A stretch of DNA of 64,000 nt, from assembly GCA_019285715.1 (NCBI GenBank), contig CP079108.1, positions 2,743,001 to 2,807,000 on the forward strand, in the 5' to 3' direction. The translations under genes were made by a program, and so were the position numbers. Position 1 is the stretch's first letter. Every line of letters begins with the position of its first letter. The DNA is from Sphingosinicellaceae bacterium. Its GTDB lineage: Bacteria > Pseudomonadota > Alphaproteobacteria > Sphingomonadales > Sphingomonadaceae. Below the pieces are notes generated by a model. It saw only the letters and a program-made list of their open reading frames with translations. It did no database searches and was not told the origin of the DNA. This document shows positions 42,959 through 51,155 of this stretch, one piece after another.

Positions 42959-43411
42959 ATGGCATGGCGGCGAGCGATCATTGTGATGACGCTGGTCGGC
43001 CTGCTGCCGACACCCGGGGCGGCGCGCTTCCTGTGGTTCGGCAAGAAGAAGGAGGTCGAGCGTGTCCAGATCATCGCGCCGCTGCCACGCCGGGCGACCC
43101 TGATCCGCCCCGATCCGCCGCTGTCCGGGCGGACGACCTGCGTCGACGTGCACAAAATCGCAGGCGCGCAACTGTTCGGCGACGCTTCAGTCGAACTGAC
43201 GCTGCAGGGCGGCGCGCGCTGGCGAATGTATTTCGCGCAAGGCTGCCCGGCGCTCGATTTCTACCGGGGCTTCTATTACCGCCGCGCCGAGCAGGGGCGG
43301 CTGTGCGCTGGCCGCGACGCGGTCATCTCGCGGGCCGGCGGCGAGTGCCTGATCGCCAGCATCCTGCAGGTACGGAAGCCGCCGGTACCCAAGCACCGCC
43401 GCCGCCGGTGA
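42959..43411 (+). CDS. small secreted protein of unknown function
   Basis: A 150-residue protein that I do not recognise with certainty. A signal peptide (RRAIIVMTLVGLLPTPGAA) precedes a mature part with three cysteines at regular spacing, in RTTCVDVHKI, AQGCPALDFY and RLCAGRDAV, plus a fourth in GGECLIASIL. A hydrophobic strand pattern suggests a small beta domain stabilised by two disulfides. The end is very basic (KPPVPKHRRRR). It is divergent from the flavoprotein gene. Other starts at 42872 or 42803 exist; 42959 is preferred because it places the signal peptide at the N-terminus. Confidence 0.65.
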   Translation: MAWRRAIIVMTLVGLLPTPGAARFLWFGKKKEVERVQIIAPLPRRATLIRPDPPLSGRTTCVDVHKIAGAQLFGDASVELTLQGGARWRMYFAQGCPALDFYRGFYYRRAEQGRLCAGRDAVISRAGGECLIASILQVRKPPVPKHRRRR

Positions 43412-43439
43412 TCGAGCGTTATTGTTGCTGATTTGCCAC

Positions 43440-43455
43440 TGTGATCACGATCACG
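43440..43455. promoter_or_regulatory. CRP-like operator TGTGA-N6-TCACG
   Basis: A near-consensus cAMP-receptor-protein-type palindrome (TGTGA TCACGA TCACG), 145 bases before the TonB-dependent receptor start and just after the small secreted protein gene. The spacing of 6 bases between half sites is as in CRP/FNR-family sites. Confidence 0.5.
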
Positions 43456-43599
43456 GTGAATCGCGTACGGTACGCTGGACAAGTTCTCCTAAAGCGGCTT
43501 CATTGATTCGGAAGCTTTTGGGCGATTGTGTCCACTGGCTGCATCGACCCGGCGACTACAGTCGGGCGACGCAAGACGTAATAGGGGAGGGACGCCGTC

Positions 43600-46500
43600 A
43601 TGCGGCCGATCATCAGCAGCACTATGCGTATTTTGCTTGTTTCGGGGGTCTCGGTGAGCGCGCTTGTCGCCAGCGCCGCCGGTGCCCAGTCGGCTCCCCC
43701 GGGTAACACCTCCGGGGCGACGACGGCCCGCCCGAGCGCCGCTGCTGTCGACGACCGGAACACCGGCATCGACGACATTATCGTCACCGCCCAGCGCCAG
43801 TCGCAGAGCCTGCAGGACGTCCCGATCGCGATCAGCGCCTTCACCGCCGAAGCGCTCGAGAAGCAGCAGATCAACAACGCTTCGGATCTGCAGCTCAGCC
43901 TGCCCAATATTACCTTTACCAAAACGAACTTCACGGGTGCCAGCTTCACGATCCGCGGCATCGGCGACCTTTGCGTTGGCGGCACCTGCGACAGCGCCAC
44001 CGCGATCCACGTCAACGACCTGCCGTTGTTCGGCACGCGACTGTTCGAGACCGAGTATTTCGACCTCGAGCGGGTCGAAGTTCTGCGCGGGCCCCAGGGC
44101 ACCCTGTTCGGCCGCAACGCCACCGCCGGCGTCGTCAACTTCATCACCGCCAAGCCGGTAATGAAGGAATTCCATGCTTCGGCCGAGGGCGAGTACGGGA
44201 ATTACAATACCTATAAGGCGAAGGGCATAATCAACGTGCCGCTGGGCGACACAATCGCGGCACGGCTCGCCGGCTTCTACCTCAAGCGCGATGGCTACAC
44301 CGAAAACGTCTACAACGGCGACAAGCTCGATGGCCGCAAAGAATATGCGCTCCGCGCCTCGCTGCGCTGGAAGCCCGACTCGAACACCACAGTCGACCTG
44401 ATGGGCTACTACTTCCACGAGAACGATAACCGCCTGCGCATCCAGAAGCAGCTTTGCCAGCGCGACCCGACCGGTGTCCTCGGCTGTCTTCCCGGCAAGA
44501 ACGACTTCGGCACCACCAACGCCAATTCGACGTTCGTCGGCACGCTATCATCGCGAGAGTTCCTGACCACGCAGGGTGGCGCCGCGATCGGCGCGCTCGG
44601 CCTCGGCAGCCTGTATGGCCCCGACGCCTATCAGGGCAACATCAACCCCGACGATGTGCGCAAGGTCAGCACCGACTATACGCCAAAGTACTTCACCGAC
44701 GAGATTCAGGCGTCGATCAAGATCGACCACGACTTCGGCGATTTCAGTGTGAAGGTTTCTGGTCTGTACCAGCGCAACAAGGTCGACTCGCAGCAGGATT
44801 ATAACCTGTCGGTCCAGAACCGGTCGGTTTACGCTCAAGGCCTGAACACATTGGCGGCTTATGCCGGCGGTGCCGGGGGTGCCTATCTCGCGAGCATCTT
44901 CGGGCCAGCAGCGAACGTGCTGATCCCGAATGGCCCCAATGGCCAGCTCTGCACCTCGCAGGCTGAGACGACGGGCACCGGGGCTTACGGCGGCCACGCG
45001 TTCTGCGCCAATACACCGGAAGATTATGACCGCTCGACAGGTGTCAACCAAGCCTACACCGGCGAGGCGATCCTCTCGAGCCACTTCGACGGCAAGTTCA
45101 ACTTCCTGATCGGCGGCATCTACAACCGCCTGACGACCAAGAATCTCGATTATTACGTCAACTCGTTCGGTATCGACTATATCGCTGGCGTGCTTGGCGC
45201 GGCGACGACGTTGGGTCAACAAGGGGCGGGCAACACGACCTTCCCGGTAGTCTACCTTGGCTCGCCATTCTACCGGAACAACCAGCAGGACTATAGCCTG
45301 AACTCTTATGGCATCTTCGCCGAAGGCTATGTCGACATCACCGACCGCCTGAAAGCAACCGTCGGTATCCGCTACAATAACGACCGCAAATCGGTTACGC
45401 AGCGTACCGCGCTCGCGGCGTTCGCGGTTCCTTATGGAACTACCGACGCCTTCGACTCGCCGTTCGTCGGCACCTTCGATGCAGATCCGGGTATTGTCGG
45501 GAACCAGCTGTTCCAGAAGCGCAAGGTCAAGTTCGGTGAGTTCACCGGCCGTGCCGTTCTTGACTTCAAGATCACCGACGACAACCTGCTCTATGCCTCG
45601 TATTCGCGCGGCTACAAGTCGGGGGGTATCAACCCGCCCCTGTCACCGATCTTTGCGGTCAACGAGTCGTTCTCGCCGGAGTTCATCGACGCCTTTGAAG
45701 TCGGCTCGAAGAATACTTTCCTCGATGGTACACTTCGGCTTAACCTCACGGGCTTTTACTACAAGTACAAGGGTCTGCAGCTGAGCCGAATCGTTGCCCG
45801 GACCTCGGTCAACGACAACGTCAATGCCAACATCTACGGTATCGAAGCCGATGCGATTATCGAGCCGATCCGTGCGCTGCAGATCAACCTAGGCTTCAGT
45901 TATCTCCACACCAAGGTCGCCGACGACAAGTTCCTGTCGAATCCGCGCGATCCCTCGGGTGGCCGCAGTGATGCCGTTATCATCAAGGACATCGCCAACG
46001 GCTCGAACTGCGCCGTCGTGCCGACCGTCGCCGGCAATGCCGCCGGTTCGAACGCCTTCGTTGGCTTCGTGAACTCCCAGATCAACGCCGGCCTGGTTCC
46101 TGGGTTGATGGCAGGCGCTGGCCTCCAAGCGCCGACGGCGTTCCCAACGGGGAGCGGCATCAACGGCGCAACTGGAGCCTTCGGGGTCTGCGCGGCACTC
46201 AGCGGCTATGCCGCAGCCGCCGGTGCGGCGTTCGGCGGCATCGCGGTCCTGAACGAAGGCGTCACCGTCAACGTCAAGGGCAACCAGCTGCCCCAGGCTC
46301 CGAACTTCAAGGCGTCGGGCGGCATGCAGTACACGTTCGAGTTCGGCAACGGCATGTCGCTCGTCCCCCGCTACGACATCACGATGACGGGCACGAGCTT
46401 CGGCAGTATCTTCAACGGTGCCGCGCCGGGCCAGACGCGGGCAATCAACCGGATCCCGAGCTACGTAATCCAGAACGCTCAGATCCAGCTCAACGGCAAG

Positions 46501-46656
46501 GACGACAAGTGGTTCTTGCGGGGCTATATCCAGAACCTCACCAACAGCAATGCGACGACCGGCCTCTACGTAACCGACCAGTCGTCGGGGCTGTTCACCA
46601 ACATCTTCACGCTCGAGCCGCGGCGCTACGGCATCGCGGGCGGCGTCCGCTTCTAG
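43600..46656 (+). CDS. TonB-dependent receptor
   Basis: A 1018-residue outer-membrane receptor. A signal peptide (MRILLVSGVSVSALVASAAGA) is followed by the TonB box region GIDDIIVTAQRQ, the plug domain with VPIAISAFTAEALEKQQI and ERVEVLRGPQGTLFGRNATAG around residue 165, and a 22-strand beta-barrel ending in an aromatic residue (GIAGGVRF), as expected for outer-membrane insertion. The IVTAQR plug start is the type abundant in sphingomonads for carbohydrates, terpenoids or aromatic ligands. No transport or degradation genes are adjacent, so the ligand is unknown. GGGGAGGG precedes the ATG. A terminator follows, and a CRP-like site stands upstream. Confidence 0.95.
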   Translation: MRPIISSTMRILLVSGVSVSALVASAAGAQSAPPGNTSGATTARPSAAAVDDRNTGIDDIIVTAQRQSQSLQDVPIAISAFTAEALEKQQINNASDLQLSLPNITFTKTNFTGASFTIRGIGDLCVGGTCDSATAIHVNDLPLFGTRLFETEYFDLERVEVLRGPQGTLFGRNATAGVVNFITAKPVMKEFHASAEGEYGNYNTYKAKGIINVPLGDTIAARLAGFYLKRDGYTENVYNGDKLDGRKEYALRASLRWKPDSNTTVDLMGYYFHENDNRLRIQKQLCQRDPTGVLGCLPGKNDFGTTNANSTFVGTLSSREFLTTQGGAAIGALGLGSLYGPDAYQGNINPDDVRKVSTDYTPKYFTDEIQASIKIDHDFGDFSVKVSGLYQRNKVDSQQDYNLSVQNRSVYAQGLNTLAAYAGGAGGAYLASIFGPAANVLIPNGPNGQLCTSQAETTGTGAYGGHAFCANTPEDYDRSTGVNQAYTGEAILSSHFDGKFNFLIGGIYNRLTTKNLDYYVNSFGIDYIAGVLGAATTLGQQGAGNTTFPVVYLGSPFYRNNQQDYSLNSYGIFAEGYVDITDRLKATVGIRYNNDRKSVTQRTALAAFAVPYGTTDAFDSPFVGTFDADPGIVGNQLFQKRKVKFGEFTGRAVLDFKITDDNLLYASYSRGYKSGGINPPLSPIFAVNESFSPEFIDAFEVGSKNTFLDGTLRLNLTGFYYKYKGLQLSRIVARTSVNDNVNANIYGIEADAIIEPIRALQINLGFSYLHTKVADDKFLSNPRDPSGGRSDAVIIKDIANGSNCAVVPTVAGNAAGSNAFVGFVNSQINAGLVPGLMAGAGLQAPTAFPTGSGINGATGAFGVCAALSGYAAAAGAAFGGIAVLNEGVTVNVKGNQLPQAPNFKASGGMQYTFEFGNGMSLVPRYDITMTGTSFGSIFNGAAPGQTRAINRIPSYVIQNAQIQLNGKDDKWFLRGYIQNLTNSNATTGLYVTDQSSGLFTNIFTLEPRRYGIAGGVRF

Positions 46657-46679
46657 GCGTTCGCAGCTCGATCGACCGA

Positions 46680-46701
46680 GGGCGGGGAGCAATCCCCGCC
46701 C
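46680..46701 (+). terminator. rho-independent terminator after the TonB-dependent receptor
   Basis: Stem GGGCGGGGA / TCCCCGCCC around a short GCAA-type loop, followed by TTTGTT, 24 bases after the receptor stop codon. Confidence 0.8.
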
Positions 46702-46825
46702 TTTGTTCATGGGCCGGGAGCTTTGTTTTTTGCCGTACCGAGCGTACAAGATTGACTTTCACGCCGAAGTTTGAGCAAGCGCAGCACGGCTGTGCGCTTT
46801 TCGCTGGCCAGGTCCTAGGATCCGC

Positions 46826-48490
46826 ATGAGTTTCGAAGCCCTCGGCCTGTCGGAGGAATTACTCCGCGCCGTAGAAGACAGCGGCTACACGACCCCGTCG
46901 CCGATCCAAGCGCAGGCGATTCCGTCGGTCCTGATGGGCCGCGACATCATCGGCGTGGCGCAAACCGGGACCGGCAAGACCGCGTCGTTCGTGCTGCCGA
47001 TGATCGACATCCTCGCCGGCAGCCGCAGCCGAGCCCGCATGCCGCGCTCGCTGATCCTCGAACCGACCCGCGAGCTCGCCCAGCAGGTCAGCGAGAATTT
47101 CGACAAATACGGCAAATATCACAAGCTGAGCATGGCGCTGCTGATCGGCGGCGTCTCGATGGGCGACCAGCTCGCGGCACTCGAGAAGGGCGTTGACGTC
47201 CTGATCGCCACCCCGGGCCGCCTGATGGACCTGTTTGGCCGCGGTAAGATCATGCTCAACCAGTGCGCCTTGCTGGTCATCGACGAAGCCGACCGCATGC
47301 TCGACATGGGCTTCATCCCCGACATCGAGGAAATCTGCACCAAGCTGCCCAAGGAGCGGCAGACCCTGCTGTTCTCGGCAACGATGCCGGGGCCGATCAA
47401 GAAGCTTGCCGACCGCTTCATGACCGATCCCAAGATGATCGAGGTTGCGCGGCCAGCGCAGTCGAACGTCCTCATCTCTCAGTTCGTCGTCGAGACCACC
47501 CCGCGCGGCAAGCGCGAGACGCTGCGCAAGCTGCTTCGTGACCCTGAGGTCAAAAACGCCATCGTCTTCTGCAACCGCAAGCGCGACGTGCGCGAGCTCG
47601 CCGACGTGCTCAAGAAGGCTGGCCTCGCCGCCGGCCAGATCCACGGCGACATGGACCAGGGCGACCGCATCCGCGAGCTCGACCGCTTCAAGTCCGGCGA
47701 AATCCTGATCCTGGTCGCCTCCGACGTCGCGGCACGCGGCCTCGACGTGCCTGGCGTCAGCCACGTCATCAACTACGACGTCCCCCACCACGCCGAGGAT
47801 TATGTCCACCGCATCGGCCGCACCGGCCGTGCCGGGCGCACCGGTATCGCCTACACGCTGCTGACCCCCGACGAGGAGGAGAACCTCCGCGAAGTTGAAA
47901 AGCTGATCAGCCACAAGGTGCCCCGCCACGGTGCCGTCGCCGCTGCCCCTGCCGAGGTCGAGGCCGCTGCCGAGGTTATTGCGGTGCCGAGCGACGCGGT
48001 CGAGGATGCGGACGATTTCGAGGCTGCGCCCGAGCGCGCGGTCGAAGGCGCCGGTTCCGACACCGAGGCACGGCAGCCCGGTGATCCCGAGCGCAAGCGC
48101 CGCCGCCGTCGTGGCGGCAAGGGCCGCAAGCCGGCTGGCGAGCGTGCCGATGCCCCCGAGGCCGCTACAGTCGACACCGAGCGCCAGCCCGCCGCGCGCG
48201 AAGCCCGTGAGCCACGCGAGGCGCGCGAACCGCGTGAACCGCGTGAACCGCGCGAGCCACGCAACGAACCCCGCGAAGCACGCCCCGAGCCCCGCGAAGC
48301 ACGTACCGAGTCCCGCGAAGCCCGTGCCCCCGAATCGCGCTCCGATCGCGGCCCGCCGCGTGAGCGTGGCCGGGAACGCGGCCGCGACGTTGGCCGCCGC
48401 GAGGCCCGCGAGGATGCCGAGGACCGCAGCATCATCGGTTTCGGCGAGGAGGGCATCCCCGCTTTCCTGATGTCGAAGGCAACGCTCTAA
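46826..48490 (+). CDS. DEAD-box RNA helicase with Arg/Glu/Pro-rich tail
   Basis: A 554-residue ATP-dependent RNA helicase. The RecA-like core spans residues 1-370 with the Q motif (FEALGLSEELLRAVEDSGY), Walker A AQTGTGKT, Walker B VIDEADRMLD, SAT in LLFSATMP, and motif VI HRIGRTGRAGRTG. From about residue 385 the sequence turns acidic, then includes a KRRRRRGGKGRK basic patch, and finally a repetitive EPREAREPRE tail to residue 520. Such tails are seen on RhlE-type helicases and aid RNA binding or phase behaviour. Likely functions are ribosome assembly or RNA decay at low temperature; which one cannot be told. Confidence 0.94.
   Translation: MSFEALGLSEELLRAVEDSGYTTPSPIQAQAIPSVLMGRDIIGVAQTGTGKTASFVLPMIDILAGSRSRARMPRSLILEPTRELAQQVSENFDKYGKYHKLSMALLIGGVSMGDQLAALEKGVDVLIATPGRLMDLFGRGKIMLNQCALLVIDEADRMLDMGFIPDIEEICTKLPKERQTLLFSATMPGPIKKLADRFMTDPKMIEVARPAQSNVLISQFVVETTPRGKRETLRKLLRDPEVKNAIVFCNRKRDVRELADVLKKAGLAAGQIHGDMDQGDRIRELDRFKSGEILILVASDVAARGLDVPGVSHVINYDVPHHAEDYVHRIGRTGRAGRTGIAYTLLTPDEEENLREVEKLISHKVPRHGAVAAAPAEVEAAAEVIAVPSDAVEDADDFEAAPERAVEGAGSDTEARQPGDPERKRRRRRGGKGRKPAGERADAPEAATVDTERQPAAREAREPREAREPREPREPREPRNEPREARPEPREARTESREARAPESRSDRGPPRERGRERGRDVGRREAREDAEDRSIIGFGEEGIPAFLMSKATL
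48197..48327 (+). repeat. degenerate 9- to 24-base coding repeats in the helicase tail
   Basis: Repeated units of CGNGA(A/G)CC and related codons encode PRE, ARE and EPR steps about 18 times. The copies differ at third positions, so the amino-acid pattern, not the DNA, is what is kept. It is in frame throughout and part of the helicase gene. Confidence 0.7.
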
Positions 48491-48554
48491 CCTTCGCCTG
48501 CCTATGCTCTGGCACTAATAACAGGGCGCGCTCGGCAGCGGCCGTGCTAGACAG

Positions 48555-48570
48555 TTGACGTACACGTCAA
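48555..48570. promoter_or_regulatory. palindromic operator TTGACGT-AC-ACGTCAA
   Basis: A perfect 7+2+7 palindrome, extended by one flanking pair to 48554-48571, that ends 21 bases upstream of the enoyl-CoA hydratase ATG. It has the same geometry as the site at 1482 before the acyl-CoA dehydrogenase pair, so the two beta-oxidation-type loci probably answer to one regulator. Confidence 0.6.
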
Positions 48571-48591
48571 CCGTTGGGGAAGCCGCGAGCC

Positions 48592-49395
48592 ATGACCTAC
48601 GAGCACATCCTGTTCGACGAAGCCGAGGGCGTCGCGACGCTCACCATCAACCGCCCGACGATGCTCAACGCGCTCCACGTCGGCGTGATCGGCGAGATGA
48701 TCGACGCGGTCGACCGGGTTCGTGACGAGGGCACGGCGCGCGCGCTGCTGATGACTGGGGCCGGCCGCGGCTTCTCGAGCGGAGCCGACCTCGCGGGCGG
48801 CGGTGCCGGGGGTGGCGGCAGCAAGCGCTCGGGCCCGGTCGATGCGGGCAAGGTGCTCGAGACCCACTTCAACCCGCTACTCGAGCGGCTGTTCGCGCTG
48901 CCGGTGCCGTTCATCACCGCAGTCAACGGCCCCGCCGCGGGTGCCGGTTGCTCGTTTGCGCTGTCGGGCGACATCGTCATCGCCGGAAAGTCGGCGTATT
49001 TCCTGCAGGCCTTCATCAACATCGGGCTGGTCCCCGACGTCGGCTCGACGTGGCTGCTGCCGCGCCTCGCCGGCAAGGCCCGCGCGCAGGCGATGATGAT
49101 GCTCGGCGAGAAGATCCCGGCCGCGACCGCGCTCGACTGGGGCATGATCTACCAGGTCGTCGAGGATGCCGAGCTGATCTCGACCGCGACCGCGGTGGCG
49201 CAGAAGCTCGCCAAGGGGCCGACGCGATCCTACGCGCTGATCCGCCAGGGCATCCGCGACTGCCTCGACGTGTCGCTGACCGAGGCGCTGATGGTCGAGC
49301 GGCGGAACCAGCGAACGGCGGGCCGGTCGCCGGACTTCGCAGAAGGGGTCAGCGCCTTCCTGCAGAAGCGGCCGGCGGTTTTCACGGGGAAGTAA
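48592..49395 (+). CDS. enoyl-CoA hydratase/isomerase family protein
   Basis: A 267-residue crotonase-fold enzyme. The oxyanion-hole blocks are LLMTGAGRGFSSGADLAGGG around residue 55-75 and NGPAAGAGCSFALSGDIVIA around 110-130. At the two positions where mitochondrial hydratase has catalytic Glu residues, the sequence has INIGLVPDVGSTWLLP, which carries Asp at the second position, as in several isomerase-like members. It acts on an enoyl-CoA in the cytosol. Start ATG at 48592; a palindromic operator ends 21 bases before it. Glycine-rich insertion GGGAGGGGS near residue 72 is unusual. It is the only gene in its unit before the inverted repeat. Confidence 0.9.
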   Translation: MTYEHILFDEAEGVATLTINRPTMLNALHVGVIGEMIDAVDRVRDEGTARALLMTGAGRGFSSGADLAGGGAGGGGSKRSGPVDAGKVLETHFNPLLERLFALPVPFITAVNGPAAGAGCSFALSGDIVIAGKSAYFLQAFINIGLVPDVGSTWLLPRLAGKARAQAMMMLGEKIPAATALDWGMIYQVVEDAELISTATAVAQKLAKGPTRSYALIRQGIRDCLDVSLTEALMVERRNQRTAGRSPDFAEGVSAFLQKRPAVFTGK

Positions 49396-49399
49396 CGCA

Positions 49400-49543
49400 C
49401 TACCCTCCCCCGGGGGGAAGGGACAGGTTGCGTCTTCGCAACCAGGGAGAGGGGGCGGGGGCCGCTTACTCGGGATTCCCCCTCCCCTCCCTCTCCCTGG
49501 CTGCGAGGGCAGCCGGTCCCTCCCCCTCAAGGGGGGAGGGTAG
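49400..49543. repeat. long imperfect inverted repeat (MITE/REP-like) overlapping the end of tgt
   Basis: The left arm 49400-49453 (starting CTACCCTCCCCC) and right arm 49489-49543 (ending GGGGAGGGTAG) pair over about 54 bases, and each contains its own small stem (GGTTGC/GCAACC and GGCTGC/GCAGCC). The tgt stop codon lies in the loop between the arms, so the last 25 residues of Tgt come from the repeat. It also separates the convergent enoyl-CoA hydratase and tgt genes. Confidence 0.8.
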
Positions 49544-50662
49544 GTAGCGGGCTCGGAATGCGGTTGCGAAGGCGTCGAGGCGCTTGCCCGCGATCGCGTC
49601 CCGCAGGTCCTGCATCAGCACCTCGTAAAACCAGATATTATGCTCGGTCATCAGCATGGCCCCGAGGATCTCGTCGCTACGGACCAGGTGGTGCAGGTAG
49701 GCGCGGCTGTTCTGCGCGCAGACTGGGCACGGGCAGCCGGGGTCGAGCGGGCGCTTGTCCTCGGCGAAGCCGGCGTTGCGGATCGCGATCGGGCCGTCGC
49801 GGGTGAATGCCTGCCCCGTCCTCCCGGAGCGCGTCGGCAGCACGCAGTCGAACATGTCGACACCGCGCTGGACCGCGCCGACAATATCGTCGGGCTTGCC
49901 GACCCCCATCAGGTAGCGCGGGCGGTCGACGGGAAGTTGGTCGCAGGCGAAGTCGAGGACACCGAACATCGCCGCCTGGCCCTCCCCGACCGCGAGGCCG
50001 CCGATGGCATAGCCGTCGAAGCCGATGTCGCAGAGCGCGCGCGCCGACGTGCCGCGCAGGCCCTCGTCGAGGCCGCCCTGCTGGATGCCGAACAGGGTCG
50101 CCGAGGCTGCATGCTCGCCGCCGCCGTCGAAGGCCGCGCGCGACCGTGCCGCCCAGCGCATCGAGCGCGCCATCGCCGCCTCGACCGCCTCGCGTTCGGC
50201 GGGCAGCGCGACGAGCTCGTCGAAAGCCATGACAATATCGCTGCCGAGCAGGCGCTGGATTTCAATCGAGCGCTCCGGCGTGATCAGGTGTTTCGACCCG
50301 TCGAGGTGCGAGGCGAAGGCGACCCCCTCCTCCGAGCGCTTGGTGCGCGCCGCAAGGCTCATTACCTGGTAGCCGCCGCTGTCGGTCAGGATCGGCCCAG
50401 ACCAGCCCATGAACTTGTGCAGCCCGCCGAGCCGCGCCACCCGCTCGGCCCCTGGACGGAGCATCAAATGGTAGGTGTTGCCGAGGATGATGTCCGCCCC
50501 GGCCGCGCGGACGTCGGCGGGTCGCATCGCCTTGACGGTCGCGGCGGTGCCGACCGGCATGAAGGCGGGCGTGCGGATGTCGCCGCGCCGGATCGCGATG
50601 ACGCCGGTACGGGCGGCTCCGTCGGTGGCGGAAATGGTGAAATCGAAGCGTGGTCGAGTCAT
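49466..50662 (-). CDS. tgt: queuine tRNA-ribosyltransferase
   Basis: A 398-residue tRNA-guanine transglycosylase that swaps guanine 34 for preQ1 in tRNAs with GUN anticodons. Core motifs are [24 protein letters not shown] with a catalytic Asp, [21 protein letters not shown], and [15 protein letters not shown] with the second Asp; the zinc site is CPCPVCAQN with a distal His. The body ends at about residue 373; the last 25 residues ([13 protein letters not shown] and onward) are the translation of an intergenic inverted repeat. Four bases separate it from the upstream GNAT gene; queA lies further up in the same unit. Confidence 0.96.
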   Translation of the reverse strand: MTRPRFDFTISATDGAARTGVIAIRRGDIRTPAFMPVGTAATVKAMRPADVRAAGADIILGNTYHLMLRPGAERVARLGGLHKFMGWSGPILTDSGGYQVMSLAARTKRSEEGVAFASHLDGSKHLITPERSIEIQRLLGSDIVMAFDELVALPAEREAVEAAMARSMRWAARSRAAFDGGGEHAASATLFGIQQGGLDEGLRGTSARALCDIGFDGYAIGGLAVGEGQAAMFGVLDFACDQLPVDRPRYLMGVGKPDDIVGAVQRGVDMFDCVLPTRSGRTGQAFTRDGPIAIRNAGFAEDKRPLDPGCPCPVCAQNSRAYLHHLVRSDEILGAMLMTEHNIWFYEVLMQDLRDAIAGKRLDAFATAFRARYLPSPLEGEGPAALAAREREGRGNPE

Positions 50663-50666
50663 CGCG

Positions 50667-51155
50667 TCAGGCTTTAGCGAGTGGAAGCACCCACGTCTCG
50701 CCGTGGACCGGAACCCCGAATTCGTGGTGGTCCTCGGTCGCTGTCAGGACGAAACCGGCTTTGGCGTAGAGGGCGCGGGCCGTGAGCAGGTTGCTGTGGG
50801 TCCCCAGCTTGAGCTTGCGGTAACCCGACGCGCGCGCGAAGTCGACGCAGCGCGCGATCAACTCGCGGCCGACGCCGAGGCCGCGGACCGCGCTGTCAAC
50901 GTACATCAGGCGGAGCTGGGCGACTCCCTCGCCCGCATCAAAGCAGAAGATGCTGCCGACGGGCTCTCCGCCTCGCTCGGCGATCCAGCAGTTGCTGCGC
51001 CCGGCGACGTGGCGGCGCACGAACTCTCCAGTGACCTCGAGCAGCAGCGCCTCCATGCCACCGCTCCAGCCTTCGGCGGCGGCGTAATAGCGCGTCTGGG
51101 CGGTGACGATCGCCCCCATGTCGCCGTAGCCGAACTCGCGGATCTCGACGGTCAT
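50667..51155 (-). CDS. GNAT family N-acetyltransferase
   Basis: A 162-residue GNAT acetyltransferase. The acetyl-CoA loop is seen in [20 protein letters not shown] at residues 83-102, followed by [25 protein letters not shown], the usual motif B. It is between queA and tgt and is joined to queA by a 1-base overlap (TGATG), so it is made together with the queuosine enzymes. Whether it modifies a tRNA, amino acid or a drug-like amine is not visible, and a role in queuosine synthesis is only positional. Confidence 0.85.
   Translation of the reverse strand: MTVEIREFGYGDMGAIVTAQTRYYAAAEGWSGGMEALLLEVTGEFVRRHVAGRSNCWIAERGGEPVGSIFCFDAGEGVAQLRLMYVDSAVRGLGVGRELIARCVDFARASGYRKLKLGTHSNLLTARALYAKAGFVLTATEDHHEFGVPVHGETWVLPLAKA

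Noticed and set aside
48197-48327. Repeat run in the helicase tail, at first like a CRISPR array or VNTR.
   Set aside because: The repeats are short, vary at third positions, are in frame and lie wholly inside a coding gene; there are no spacers.
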